Assembly: GCF_023715615.1 (NCBI RefSeq)
Contig: NZ_JAMBOM010000002.1
Span: 248,001 to 312,000 of the forward strand
Direction of reading: 5' to 3'
DNA from: Sporosarcina aquimarina
GTDB lineage: Bacteria; Bacillota; Bacilli; Bacillales_A; Planococcaceae
DNA length: 64,000 nt
Shown: positions 8,101-16,437 of the stretch, piece after piece
Layout of the letters: each line of letters opens with the position of its first letter
How positions within the stretch are numbered: position 1 is the stretch's first letter
The notes under the pieces: generated by a model
Database searches by the model: none
What the model saw: the letters and a program-made list of their open reading frames with translations, nothing else
Told to the model about the DNA's origin: nothing
Translations under genes and position numbers: made by a program

Positions 8101-9672
8101 TTACATAGCCTCTTGCTTTCGAAGTTGGACGCGCATGATTTTACCTGATGCGGTCTTCGGCAGTTCATCGACAAATTCAATTTTCCGGGGATACTTGTAT
8201 GGTGCTGTACATTGTTTTACATGATCTTGCAATTCTTTCACTAGGGAACTATTTTCTTTATCAGAGGGATTCCTTAGGACGATGAAAGCTTTAACTACAG
8301 TTCCCCTAACCTCATCCGGACTTCCGATGACTGCACATTCCTTTACAGCAGGGTGATTCGTAAGGGCATCCTCGACTTCAAATGGTCCGATTGTATAACC
8401 AGAACTAATAATAATGTCATCTCCACGGCCTTCAAACCAGAAATAACCGTCCTCATCTTTCTTCGCCCGATCACCTGTAATGTAATAATCGCCTCGGAAC
8501 TGCATGGAAGTGCGTTCTGGATCTTGTAAGTATTCCTTGAACAATGCAGGGGTTGAAACGTGGACAGCGATGTCTCCAACTTCTCCCACTTGAGCAAGTT
8601 CTCCATTGTCATTAACAATTTCCACACGATTTCCTGGGGTTGGTTTCCCCATAGATCCTGGTCTAGCATCCATTCCGACCATTGTCCCTACTAATAATGT
8701 ATTTTCAGTTTGTCCATAACCATCTCTAACTTGAAGAGAAAATACTTTTTCAAATATATCGATGACTTCTTTGTTCAACGGCTCCCCTGCAGATACAGCA
8801 CTTCGCAATGAGGACAAATCATAACTGCTCAAGTCTTCCGCTTTCGCCATGAATCGGTATTCTGTAGGGGTACAACACAATACATTTACTTGATATGTCT
8901 TGATCATATCCATGTAAGTTTTCACGTCAAATTTCCCATTGTATACGAGGCCAGTTGCACCACTTCCTAGAACTGCAAGGAACGGGGTCCAAATCCACTT
9001 TTGCCAACCTGGCGCCGCTGTAGCCCACACCATATCTCCCTCTTGTATACCTAGCCAGTTCTCACCTGTCGTTCGTAGGTGAGCATATCCCCATCCGTGA
9101 GTATGTACAACGCCTTTTGGCTTACCTGTAGTTCCAGAAGTATACGATAAGAATGCCATATCATTTGCTTTTGTGGACGCCGCCTTGTATTTCACGGGTG
9201 CATGAACCATTTCTTCCGTTAAAGAAATGGTCCCTTCATCTGCCTTTCCTACTACAAACAAAGTGACATTCTCAATACCACGCACTTCAGTCAATTGACT
9301 TGTAAAGGCTTCATACGCAACAATTGCTTTGGCTCCACTATGTTCCAATCGATATTCAATGTCTGATGCACGTAACATTTCTGATGAAGGAATGACTGCT
9401 ATTCCTGCTTTTAAAGCTCCTATATAGGCAACATACGCTTCAATTAACCTTGGAACCATCACTAATAGGATATCTCCCTTTTTCAACCCATTCGCTTCAT
9501 AGACAGTAGCGGCACGATTTGCGTCCTCCATTAATTCGTCATATGTATAGTCTTTTTGATTTCCTTCTGAGTCGACGTAAATTAATGCTTTTTTATTTGT
9601 ACCATCTGCGTATTTTTCAATTTCAGATACGATATTATAGCTTTCTGGTGCTAACAACTCTTCTCTCTTCAT
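8101..9672 (-). CDS. ytcI: Acyl-CoA synthetase, AMP-forming (YtcI-like)
   Basis: ANL-superfamily ligase of 523 residues that activates a carboxylic acid through an acyl-adenylate and transfers it to CoA. Visible motifs are the P-loop YTSGTTGKPKG, A5 GYGQTE, A7 YITGDRA and the C-terminal catalytic lysine in PKTASGKIMR. It is the shorter medium-chain/acetyl-like type and lies beside sspA as in B. subtilis. The substrate cannot be read from sequence. ATG 9672 is preceded by AGGGGGAG. A sigma-A-like promoter lies at 9702-9730. Confidence 0.9.
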   Translation of the reverse strand: MKREELLAPESYNIVSEIEKYADGTNKKALIYVDSEGNQKDYTYDELMEDANRAATVYEANGLKKGDILLVMVPRLIEAYVAYIGALKAGIAVIPSSEMLRASDIEYRLEHSGAKAIVAYEAFTSQLTEVRGIENVTLFVVGKADEGTISLTEEMVHAPVKYKAASTKANDMAFLSYTSGTTGKPKGVVHTHGWGYAHLRTTGENWLGIQEGDMVWATAAPGWQKWIWTPFLAVLGSGATGLVYNGKFDVKTYMDMIKTYQVNVLCCTPTEYRFMAKAEDLSSYDLSSLRSAVSAGEPLNKEVIDIFEKVFSLQVRDGYGQTENTLLVGTMVGMDARPGSMGKPTPGNRVEIVNDNGELAQVGEVGDIAVHVSTPALFKEYLQDPERTSMQFRGDYYITGDRAKKDEDGYFWFEGRGDDIIISSGYTIGPFEVEDALTNHPAVKECAVIGSPDEVRGTVVKAFIVLRNPSDKENSSLVKELQDHVKQCTAPYKYPRKIEFVDELPKTASGKIMRVQLRKQEAM

Positions 9673-9701
9673 GTTGACTCCCCCTTTTTAACAGTATAGT
9701 C

Positions 9702-9730
9702 AGTATACATCTAAAATTTATTCAATTCAA
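9702..9730 (-). promoter_or_regulatory. Sigma-A-like promoter of ytcI
   Basis: Reading on the minus strand: TTGAAT, 17 nt, TATACT. Both hexamers match five of six consensus bases. It is about 30 nt upstream of the ytcI start. Confidence 0.6.
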
Positions 9731-9772
9731 AAATAAATAGAAAGTCATGATAAAAAATTTTCTTCACATACT

Positions 9773-9801
9773 AAAAAACTGTCCCCACTTTTGGGGACAG
9801 T
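9773..9801 (-). terminator. Terminator of sspA
   Basis: ACTGTCCCC and GGGGACAGT form a perfect stem over a short loop, followed by a six-T run on the minus strand. It sits 13 nt past the sspA stop. Confidence 0.8.
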
Positions 9802-9813
9802 CCAATCAGTTAC

Positions 9814-10023
9814 TTATTTTTGGTAACCGTTCATTTGTTGTTGAGCTTGACGTACCAATCGCTTTGTAATTTCTCCGCCTACGGAACCGTTGGCACGCGA
9901 TGAAGCGTCTGCTCCAAGCTGAACTCCAAATTCTGATGCGATTTCGTTTTTCATTTGGTCAAGCGCTTGTTGTACACCTGGTACAAGAAGTTGGTTTGAA
10001 TTGCCGCTGTTTGTGTTTGCCAT
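9814..10023 (-). CDS. sspA: Alpha/beta-type small acid-soluble spore protein
   Basis: A 69-residue DNA-binding spore protein that coats and protects forespore DNA. It contains the germination protease (GPR) cleavage region NEIASEFGV and the DNA-binding segment [16 protein letters not shown], both nearly invariant in the family. ATG 10023 follows GGGAGGTG. A sigma-G-like promoter lies immediately upstream, so expression should be confined to the forespore. Its place between ytcI and thiI is the B. subtilis sspA place. This gene is direct evidence that the organism forms endospores. Confidence 0.96.
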   Translation of the reverse strand: MANTNSGNSNQLLVPGVQQALDQMKNEIASEFGVQLGADASSRANGSVGGEITKRLVRQAQQQMNGYQK

Positions 10024-10048
10024 GTCGATGTCACCTCCCTTGTGAACA

Positions 10049-10078
10049 TAGAATGTACCGTTTGGGAAAATTCATGCA
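10049..10078 (-). promoter_or_regulatory. Sigma-G-like promoter of sspA
   Basis: On the minus strand: TGCATG, 17-nt spacer, CATTCTA. This fits the forespore sigma-G pattern (TGMATA and CATNNTA) at all but one position. It lies 26 nt upstream of the start codon. Confidence 0.7.
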
Positions 10079-10275
10079 CAGAAAGGAAATGGTAACTTTT
10101 TCATATTTTAAAATGATCTAATCGACAGCTTATGAAACGCTTCCGTTCGGCACTTTCAAACAATGTTGTACAACCGATAAGACAGAAAAAAACTCATTAA
10201 ACGAGAGTCCATATGCCAATCACTACTATCAAAAGCGCTTGTTAACGACGTTGGCAAACAGTTAATCAAATTTAC

Positions 10276-11478
10276 TTACAACAAGTCACCGAACTCCTCC
10301 GTCTTTTCTACAATAGAACAGTCGATTATTTTGCGATTTTGAATTGCTGTTGTAATTAACGGTTCGAAGTCAATAAAGCTTTCGTAGTACTCGACTTTTT
10401 CTAAACGCGGTTTCGTTTTAGGACTGGATGGTGTGAAAACAGTACAGCAGTCTTCAAACGGTTGAATAGAGGTTTCATACGTTCCGATTTTTTTAGCCAT
10501 TTCGATGATTTCCAATTTATCCGTTGCAATTAGCGGACGTAGTATTGGTGTCGTGGTAACTGCGTTAATTGCCGTAAAACTTTCGAGGGTTTGACTTGCC
10601 ACTTGTCCTAAACTTTCTCCTGTTACGATAGCGAGTGCACCGATTTCTGTACGTAGCTGATCTGCAATACGCAACATAATTCTTCTCGTAGACGTGATGG
10701 ATACATTTTCAGGTACTTGCTTAACAATCGCTTGTTGAATTTCAGTAAATGGAATGACGTGCAATTTTATTTTTCCGCCATATGTGCTAATTTGGCGTCC
10801 TAGTTCCACCACTTTTTCTTGTGCTTGCTCACTTGTGAATGGTGGGCTTGCAAAATGGATTGCTTCTATAGTGACGCCACGTTTCATCATTAAGTAACCA
10901 GCAACAGGACTATCTATTCCACCAGACAACATAAGTAGTGATTTGCCGTTGGAACCGACCGGCATGCCACCCGCACCTTTAAATACTTTAGAAGAAAGGA
11001 ATGAACCGTCTTCCCTAATATCTATATGAAGTAAAATATCCGGTTTCTTAACGTTCACGCTCAGATTGGAATGAGCTTTTAAAACTGTGCCGCCAATTTC
11101 TCTTTGCAATTCTCCTGTTACTAATGGAAATGATTTGTCCGTTCTTCTCACTTCAACTTTGAATGTTTTCTCATTCGTGTCTTCGGTTTCAAAAATCGCA
11201 AGTGCTGTTTGTTGAATCGCTTCAACAGTGGACTCACACTTAGCAATCGGACTATAAGATTGAATGCCCGCAACGTCGGATAACCGCTCTATTGCTTGTT
11301 CCAAGTCTTCACTTGTTGCATATAAAAACATGCGATCACGTTCTGCTTTTAGTTTAACTGATTGTAAATCATGAAGAACTTGCTTAATATTCGTGGTCAG
11401 CTTTTGTATAAATACTTTTCGATTTCGCCCTTTAAGCGACATTTCTCCGTATCTTATAAGAAGTTCATTCCAAATCAT
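10276..11478 (-). CDS. thiI: tRNA 4-thiouridine synthase / sulfurtransferase ThiI
   Basis: A 400-residue enzyme that adenylates U8 of tRNA and inserts sulfur to give s4U; in many bacteria it also feeds thiamine thiazole synthesis. An N-terminal ferredoxin-like/THUMP region (about 1-165) precedes the PP-loop ATPase with SGGIDSPVAGYLMMKRG. As in other Bacillales there is no C-terminal rhodanese domain. The start (ATG 11478) overlaps the end of iscS by 14 nt, so the two are translationally coupled, as expected if the desulfurase supplies sulfur directly. AAAGGA lies about 11 nt upstream. Confidence 0.95.
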   Translation of the reverse strand: MIWNELLIRYGEMSLKGRNRKVFIQKLTTNIKQVLHDLQSVKLKAERDRMFLYATSEDLEQAIERLSDVAGIQSYSPIAKCESTVEAIQQTALAIFETEDTNEKTFKVEVRRTDKSFPLVTGELQREIGGTVLKAHSNLSVNVKKPDILLHIDIREDGSFLSSKVFKGAGGMPVGSNGKSLLMLSGGIDSPVAGYLMMKRGVTIEAIHFASPPFTSEQAQEKVVELGRQISTYGGKIKLHVIPFTEIQQAIVKQVPENVSITSTRRIMLRIADQLRTEIGALAIVTGESLGQVASQTLESFTAINAVTTTPILRPLIATDKLEIIEMAKKIGTYETSIQPFEDCCTVFTPSSPKTKPRLEKVEYYESFIDFEPLITTAIQNRKIIDCSIVEKTEEFGDLL

Positions 11479-12613
11479 GCTGCTTCATTCCTTTCTTGAT
11501 CATCTTTAAAAATTCTTTAATTACTTGTAAGAGCGTGTCTATTTCTTCTTCTGTATTCATATTACCGAAGCTAATTCGAATAACACCTTTACGGTAACCG
11601 TCCGGAACATGGATTGCTTGAATAACGTGACTTATTTTGTTTGTTTTAGAAGAACACGCACTGGAAGTGGAAACCATGATGCCTTGGGCTTGAAAATAAT
11701 TCACTGCCACTTCGCCTGTGATCCCTTTAAATGCAACTGTAAAAATATGTGGAGCACCTTCTATAGGTGAACAGACCCTTACAAGTTTTTCAGCATTCAA
11801 AAGGTTCCGCAACCGTTCACTCCATCGTTTATAGGTAGGTAAATTATTTTTTTCGTTTACTATTCGAACCGCTTTAGCAAATGCTACAGCTCCAGCTACA
11901 TTGGCGGTCCCACTCCTGAAACCATGCTCCTGACCTCCTCCAAAAGTGACAGCTTCCGGCTCTTTAAATTTCTTTGTTACTAAGCAGCCAGTCCCTTTCA
12001 ACCCATGGATCTTATGCGCAGAAAATGTCACTGCGTCCACCCATTCAGGATATGGTAATGGAAGTTTTCCAAGGCTCTGTACACAATCCGAATGGAATGT
12101 AGCTCGAGAATGATCTCGGATTACTTTTGAACACGCTTCAATCGGTTGGATTGATCCAATTTCATTATTTACATGCATGATACTCACTAAAATGGTATCT
12201 TTCCTAATCTTCTGCTTCAATTCTTCAGGAGATACTTGACCTGCATCATTGACCGAAAGGAAGTCAATTTCAAATCCTTCTTTTTGCAAATGAAGACAGG
12301 CATTCCGAACTGAATCATGCTCGATTTCGGTTGTAATAATATGGTTTCCACGATGCTTAAGACTGTTTGCATATCCAACAACAGCTAAATTATTTGCTTC
12401 AGTACCGCCAGAAGTAAAAATCACAGTACTTTCGGAGTCTCCAGCTAGTGTCGCAATTTGCTTCCTGGCAGATTCTAAAAGCTGTTCAGATTTGTTCCCA
12501 GCTTGATGAAGTGACGCAGGGTTCGCATAATATGTGCGGTTCACTTGTGTAAATGTCTGTAGAACTTCCTCTTCTGGTATCGTTGTAGCACTATTATCCA
12601 GATAAATCATCAT
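11465..12613 (-). CDS. iscS: Cysteine desulfurase (IscS/NifZ type)
   Basis: A PLP enzyme of 382 residues that takes sulfur from cysteine as a persulfide. The PLP lysine is Lys201 in FSAHKIHG; the mobile-loop catalytic cysteine is Cys320 in STSSACSS. The N-terminus MMIYLDNSATT is typical. In B. subtilis the equivalent protein (NifZ) pairs with ThiI for s4U formation; the overlap with thiI here argues for the same role rather than general Fe-S assembly. Two consecutive ATG codons begin the frame; AAAGGA lies about 9 nt before the first. Confidence 0.94.
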   Translation of the reverse strand: MMIYLDNSATTIPEEEVLQTFTQVNRTYYANPASLHQAGNKSEQLLESARKQIATLAGDSESTVIFTSGGTEANNLAVVGYANSLKHRGNHIITTEIEHDSVRNACLHLQKEGFEIDFLSVNDAGQVSPEELKQKIRKDTILVSIMHVNNEIGSIQPIEACSKVIRDHSRATFHSDCVQSLGKLPLPYPEWVDAVTFSAHKIHGLKGTGCLVTKKFKEPEAVTFGGGQEHGFRSGTANVAGAVAFAKAVRIVNEKNNLPTYKRWSERLRNLLNAEKLVRVCSPIEGAPHIFTVAFKGITGEVAVNYFQAQGIMVSTSSACSSKTNKISHVIQAIHVPDGYRKGVIRISFGNMNTEEEIDTLLQVIKEFLKMIKKGMKQHDLE

Positions 12614-12646
12614 GAACTCGTCCTTTCATGCACCTAAAGCGCACAA

Positions 12647-12675
12647 AGCCACCTGCACTCAATGTGCGGGTGGCT
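12647..12675 (-). terminator. Possible terminator after ezrA
   Basis: A 12-bp stem with one mismatch (12647-12658 with 12664-12675) lies just past the ezrA stop and before iscS. The T-run on the minus strand is poor (TTTG), so it may be weak or leaky, letting some ezrA transcript reach iscS-thiI. Confidence 0.45.
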
Positions 12676-12686
12676 GAAGGGTACGC

Positions 12687-14384
12687 TTACTGTACGTGTT
12701 CTTGTATTAACTCTTCAATTCGCTTCATTGCACCAGGTTCCACTTCTTCAACAGCAGTGGCTGCTTCTTCTAGAGCTTTTGCATACCGGAACTGTCTGAA
12801 TGCCATTTCCGCCTCCAACAATCTGGCATGCATTGTCGGATAAGATGCTCGATATCGATTTCCATATTGTATAATTTGTTCAGTTAACAATGCATTCTCT
12901 AACATTTCATCAATTTTCAACACGACTTCACGCACTTCTTTTTCTGCGTTGTTTATATAGTCTTCTACAAGCGCCATATTGAGCGGAACTTCTTCTAAAC
13001 CATTTTTAACAATAAAGAGTTGTTCATCGGCTTCTTCTAATCGGACTTCGATATCATCAGGTACACCTGGAATGTTCGCTTTCAGAAGTTTTCGTTCAGC
13101 TTCTTGTAATGTCCTTGTGAGCTCTTCTAGACGTGTTCTAACAGTTAGTTCATCAGTCCGTAGGTTTTTAATACGTTCCTGGAACGCAATAGTTTCCATT
13201 TCCACGCGATCTAACGTTTCAGCAACTGTGCGTAAGTCTAGTGCAAGTCCTGAGTAAGCTGACTCACCATTTTCTCCTTGACTAGTCAAGAGTTCAAACC
13301 GCTTAGTAGCATCTGAAAGTTCAACAAGGAAGCTTTTAGGAATCGCCGCTTCTTTTTCATCCAATCGGTAACTTTCTTGTACGAATAACGCTTCATCTGC
13401 AATTTCCTTTGAAAACGACTTGACTACCACTAGTCTGTTTGCAACTTCTTCGTAAGTTTGTTCCATATACTGACGTTCTTTCACTTCTTCTTCGAGTGCA
13501 TCATAGAAAGAATCCAAGCTATCATCAATTTCAGCTAAACGTTTTTGAACGGGTTGAACATCAAGAATCTCCACTTTACCAAGTAATTCTTCTAGTTCAC
13601 GCTCAATAGCTCCTAATGATGATTTTAAGTTTAAGTGTTCTAAATAGTAACCGTCATCCATCATTTCAGCTACACCATTTCGGAGTTCCCGAATTGCAGA
13701 TGGAAGTTTACTTTGCAACTCACTCAGCAATGATGGAATTTCTCGTATCAACGGGAACAGCTCATTCGCTTTGGATGCAACTGCAAGTACATTCTCCCTT
13801 GCTTGCAAGTAATTTCCATTATCCGTTAACTCATCATATTCTTCAAACGCGGGTTGGAAATACTCAAGTTCTTTTTCTAATACTGGAACGGTTCTTCCAA
13901 AAGAATGCTGATGGGCTAATACAGATTTCCGGGCTTCCCTAAATTCTTCTCTTAAGGACTCCATCTCTACTCTGTTTTTTTCTTCACTGCCAATCAGTTC
14001 ATTCAATTCGTGTAAAATCGAATTTTTACGTTCTTCACACACTGTGAGTTGTTGGTTGATGTCTTTTTCAATTCCCGTTGCTTTTTTAAAGCGGAATCGA
14101 TCAACCATTTCTTCGGTATCAAATAGTAAGGAATCAATTTTAGGAACGAGCACATCGACGACTTCCGTCCATTCGTTACGCCACCGTTCAAATTTCTCCT
14201 CAGTTTGACCTGTCATATTCAGCTGTTTGACTTTTGTCATTTCCTCAAATATCGGTTCATGCTGGATTTGTAGCTTTTTATGCTCCAGCTTGCTGATTTC
14301 CTGGATATGCTTTCGTCTCAACAAAAACATTGCAACAGCCAGCACAATCACTATGATGATTGGAATGATGAAGTAGTTCACCAT
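12687..14384 (-). CDS. ezrA: Septation ring formation regulator EzrA
   Basis: A 565-residue membrane protein that restrains FtsZ ring assembly away from mid-cell and takes part in division-site dynamics. One N-terminal span (IIPIIIVIVLAVAMFLL, residues about 6-22) is followed by a long cytoplasmic array of helical, spectrin-like repeats rich in Glu, Leu and Arg. Length and architecture match the family. ATG 14384 has AGGGGGAT upstream. It is divergent from the fRMsr gene over 200 bp, and neighbours iscS-thiI as in B. subtilis. Confidence 0.94.
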   Translation of the reverse strand: MVNYFIIPIIIVIVLAVAMFLLRRKHIQEISKLEHKKLQIQHEPIFEEMTKVKQLNMTGQTEEKFERWRNEWTEVVDVLVPKIDSLLFDTEEMVDRFRFKKATGIEKDINQQLTVCEERKNSILHELNELIGSEEKNRVEMESLREEFREARKSVLAHQHSFGRTVPVLEKELEYFQPAFEEYDELTDNGNYLQARENVLAVASKANELFPLIREIPSLLSELQSKLPSAIRELRNGVAEMMDDGYYLEHLNLKSSLGAIERELEELLGKVEILDVQPVQKRLAEIDDSLDSFYDALEEEVKERQYMEQTYEEVANRLVVVKSFSKEIADEALFVQESYRLDEKEAAIPKSFLVELSDATKRFELLTSQGENGESAYSGLALDLRTVAETLDRVEMETIAFQERIKNLRTDELTVRTRLEELTRTLQEAERKLLKANIPGVPDDIEVRLEEADEQLFIVKNGLEEVPLNMALVEDYINNAEKEVREVVLKIDEMLENALLTEQIIQYGNRYRASYPTMHARLLEAEMAFRQFRYAKALEEAATAVEEVEPGAMKRIEELIQEHVQ

Positions 14385-14584
14385 TGTCCATCCCCCTATT
14401 CCGCAACGACTCTACAATTGATAATACCTTATATAGTAACACGTTTAAAGAATTTTCGTGTTGAAAAAGGGCGAATCTTCGTCGAAAATTTGTTTACTTG
14501 TGTGAAACACCTCGAAAAATGTATGATTCTATTAGATATTCTACTTTTTTTAGGAAGTAACTACACGGAAATGAGGGAGCATTT

Positions 14585-15064
14585 ATGTTTATGGGGATCG
14601 AGTATTCGAAGGATTCAACAGAAAGTTATCGCCAACTTGCTGATCAGCTCCAACTTTTGTTAGAGGGAGAAAAAAATCGCATTGCAAATTTAAGTAACGC
14701 CTCTGCCTTATTAAGCAATTTCTTAGAGCGTACTAATTGGACTGGTTTTTATCTGATGGAAGAGGGAGAACTTGTCCTTGGACCATTCCAAGGCCTTCCT
14801 GCTTGTATTCGAATTCCTTTAGGAAGAGGCGTATGCGGAACATCTGCGAAAAACAGAGAGACCTTAGTTGTCGAAGACGTACATGCATTCGAGGGACACA
14901 TCGCATGTGACTCCGCTTCACAATCTGAAATTGTGCTACCACTCGTGAAGAATGATGAGCTCATTGGAGTATTAGATATCGATAGCCCGGAAATTAATCG
15001 CTTTTCTGAAGAGGATCGCGTTGGCCTTGAGAAGTTTGTAGAAGTACTTTTACAACATATTTAA
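14585..15064 (+). CDS. ytsP: Free methionine-(R)-sulfoxide reductase, GAF domain (YtsP-like)
   Basis: A single-GAF-domain enzyme of 159 residues that reduces free methionine R-sulfoxide. All three family cysteines are present: Cys74 in LPACIRIP, Cys84 in GVCGTS and Cys108 in HIACDS, with SEIVLPLV following. ATG 14585 is 5 nt after GAGGGAG. It is the only plus-strand gene between 3.7 and 18.6 kb. It converges with megL over a shared terminator, so two methionine-related genes lie side by side, though they are not co-transcribed. Confidence 0.93.
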   Translation: MFMGIEYSKDSTESYRQLADQLQLLLEGEKNRIANLSNASALLSNFLERTNWTGFYLMEEGELVLGPFQGLPACIRIPLGRGVCGTSAKNRETLVVEDVHAFEGHIACDSASQSEIVLPLVKNDELIGVLDIDSPEINRFSEEDRVGLEKFVEVLLQHI

Positions 15065-15081
15065 GTATGATATTTTCTAAC

Positions 15082-15115
15082 AAAAGTAGCGAAGTGTATT
15101 CACTTCGCTACTTTT
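15082..15115. terminator. Bidirectional terminator between ytsP and megL
   Basis: AAAAGTAGCGAAGTG pairs with CACTTCGCTACTTTT around a 4-nt loop. A-runs and T-runs on both sides let it work for both convergent genes. Confidence 0.85.
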
Positions 15116-15132
15116 TGTTTGCCTGAACCTTC

Positions 15133-16344
15133 TTAATTAGAAAGGGTTTGCTGTGCTTGAGTTACTTGCAGAAATGCTTGCTTTAAGTCTGCAATGAGGT
15201 CATCCGCATGCTCTAATCCCGCTGACAACCTCAAGAGCCCATCACTGATCCCCATTTTTTCACGATCCTCTGCTGGTACTCCTGAATGTGTCATTGTTGC
15301 GGGATGCTGAATCAGAGTTTCTGCGTCGCCCAAGCTCACCGCAATTTTGATCAGTTTCAGATGATTCATGAATGCTTGAGCGATAAGTTGACCTCCTTTT
15401 ATCTTAAAGGAAACGAGACCTCCCCCAGCTGACATTTGGTTCTTCGCGATTTCGACTTGTGGATTACTATCATCGAACGGATAAAAAACTGCTTCCACCA
15501 AGTCTTGTGTTTTCAAATAATCCATTAACCGTGTTGCATTTTCAGTATGCCTTTGCATTCTTATCGAAAGCGTTTTCAGCCCACGGATAAGTAACCAGGC
15601 ATCAAACGGAGAAATGATGCCCCCGTAATCTTTTTGGACACTTGCACGAATTTTATCAATTTCCGACTTATCCTTACCTACAAGTAACCCTGCAATGACA
15701 TCTCCGTGCCCATTAATATACTTAGTTGCGCTATGCAACACAAAATCCACACCAAAGTCGATTGGATTTTGTAAATAAGGGGATGCGAACGTATTATCGA
15801 CAACGATTTTTAGCTGGTGACGTTTTGCGACTGCTATGACCGCTCGAAGGTCTGAGAGCTCCATAGTTGGATTAATCGGTGATTCGATATAGAGACAGAC
15901 TGTTTCAGGAGTTACCGCCGCTTCTATTTCTTCTTCTGTTCCCATTGGAGTGAGAGTATGTGTAATGTTATATTTCTGTTCCATAATTCCAAGCAGGCCA
16001 AACGTGCATCCGTAAATCCCACGGGAACAAACGATGTGATCCCCTGTGTTCGTCAAATGAGTCAGGATGGCACTAACAGCCGCCATTCCAGAACCGAATG
16101 CCAGCGATCCAGCCCCATTTTCAAGCAGGGACATTCGTTCTTCCAACACTCGGACCGTTGGATTACCTAATCTCGAATAGATGCCGCCCTCTTCTTCTCC
16201 TGAAAACCGTCTAGCCCCTTGCTCTGCTGTGTCAAAAGCATACGTTGATGTTTGATATAAAGGAACTGCCAAACTTCCATGATGCGAGCTACTGTCATAG
16301 CCTGTGTGAACCGTTGCCGTGTCTTTATGAATTTTTTCATTCAC
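15133..16344 (-). CDS. megL: Methionine gamma-lyase
   Basis: A PLP enzyme of the Cys/Met-metabolism family, 403 residues, which splits L-methionine into methanethiol, 2-oxobutyrate and ammonia. The PLP lysine is Lys208 in HSATKYINGHGD. Cys113 in IYGCTFGLL matches the active-site cysteine that marks methionine gamma-lyases (Cys116 in the Pseudomonas enzyme) and separates them from cystathionine enzymes. The start is GTG 16344 with GGTGG about 10 nt upstream. A strong promoter (16389-16417) and an overlapping cre (16372-16386) predict CcpA repression in good carbon supply. A cystathionine gamma-synthase-like activity is the less likely alternative. Confidence 0.88.
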   Translation of the reverse strand: MNEKIHKDTATVHTGYDSSSHHGSLAVPLYQTSTYAFDTAEQGARRFSGEEEGGIYSRLGNPTVRVLEERMSLLENGAGSLAFGSGMAAVSAILTHLTNTGDHIVCSRGIYGCTFGLLGIMEQKYNITHTLTPMGTEEEIEAAVTPETVCLYIESPINPTMELSDLRAVIAVAKRHQLKIVVDNTFASPYLQNPIDFGVDFVLHSATKYINGHGDVIAGLLVGKDKSEIDKIRASVQKDYGGIISPFDAWLLIRGLKTLSIRMQRHTENATRLMDYLKTQDLVEAVFYPFDDSNPQVEIAKNQMSAGGGLVSFKIKGGQLIAQAFMNHLKLIKIAVSLGDAETLIQHPATMTHSGVPAEDREKMGISDGLLRLSAGLEHADDLIADLKQAFLQVTQAQQTLSN

Positions 16345-16371
16345 CGTGAATCATCCACCTTTCACTCATGA

Positions 16372-16386
16372 AGTAAACGCTTACAT
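16372..16386 (-). promoter_or_regulatory. cre site (CcpA operator) at the megL start region
   Basis: The minus strand reads ATGTAAGCGTTTACT, which fits every fixed position of the Bacillus cre consensus WTGNAANCGNWNNCW. It begins 2 nt after the -10 box and so covers the transcription start. CcpA binding there would block initiation. Confidence 0.75.
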
Positions 16387-16388
16387 TC

Positions 16389-16417
16389 ATTGTATGCTTA
16401 CCTGTTGTAAAACTCAA
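16389..16417 (-). promoter_or_regulatory. Sigma-A promoter of megL
   Basis: On the minus strand: TTGAGT, exactly 17 nt, TACAAT. It is 44 nt from the GTG start and directly followed by the cre site. Confidence 0.7.
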
Positions 16418-16437
16418 AGAAATTCGGTACTTGCGCA

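Noticed and set aside
14280..14663. A 127-residue plus-strand frame before the fRMsr gene
   Set aside because: It is antisense to the start of ezrA and overlaps fRMsr in another frame; there is no ribosome-binding site.
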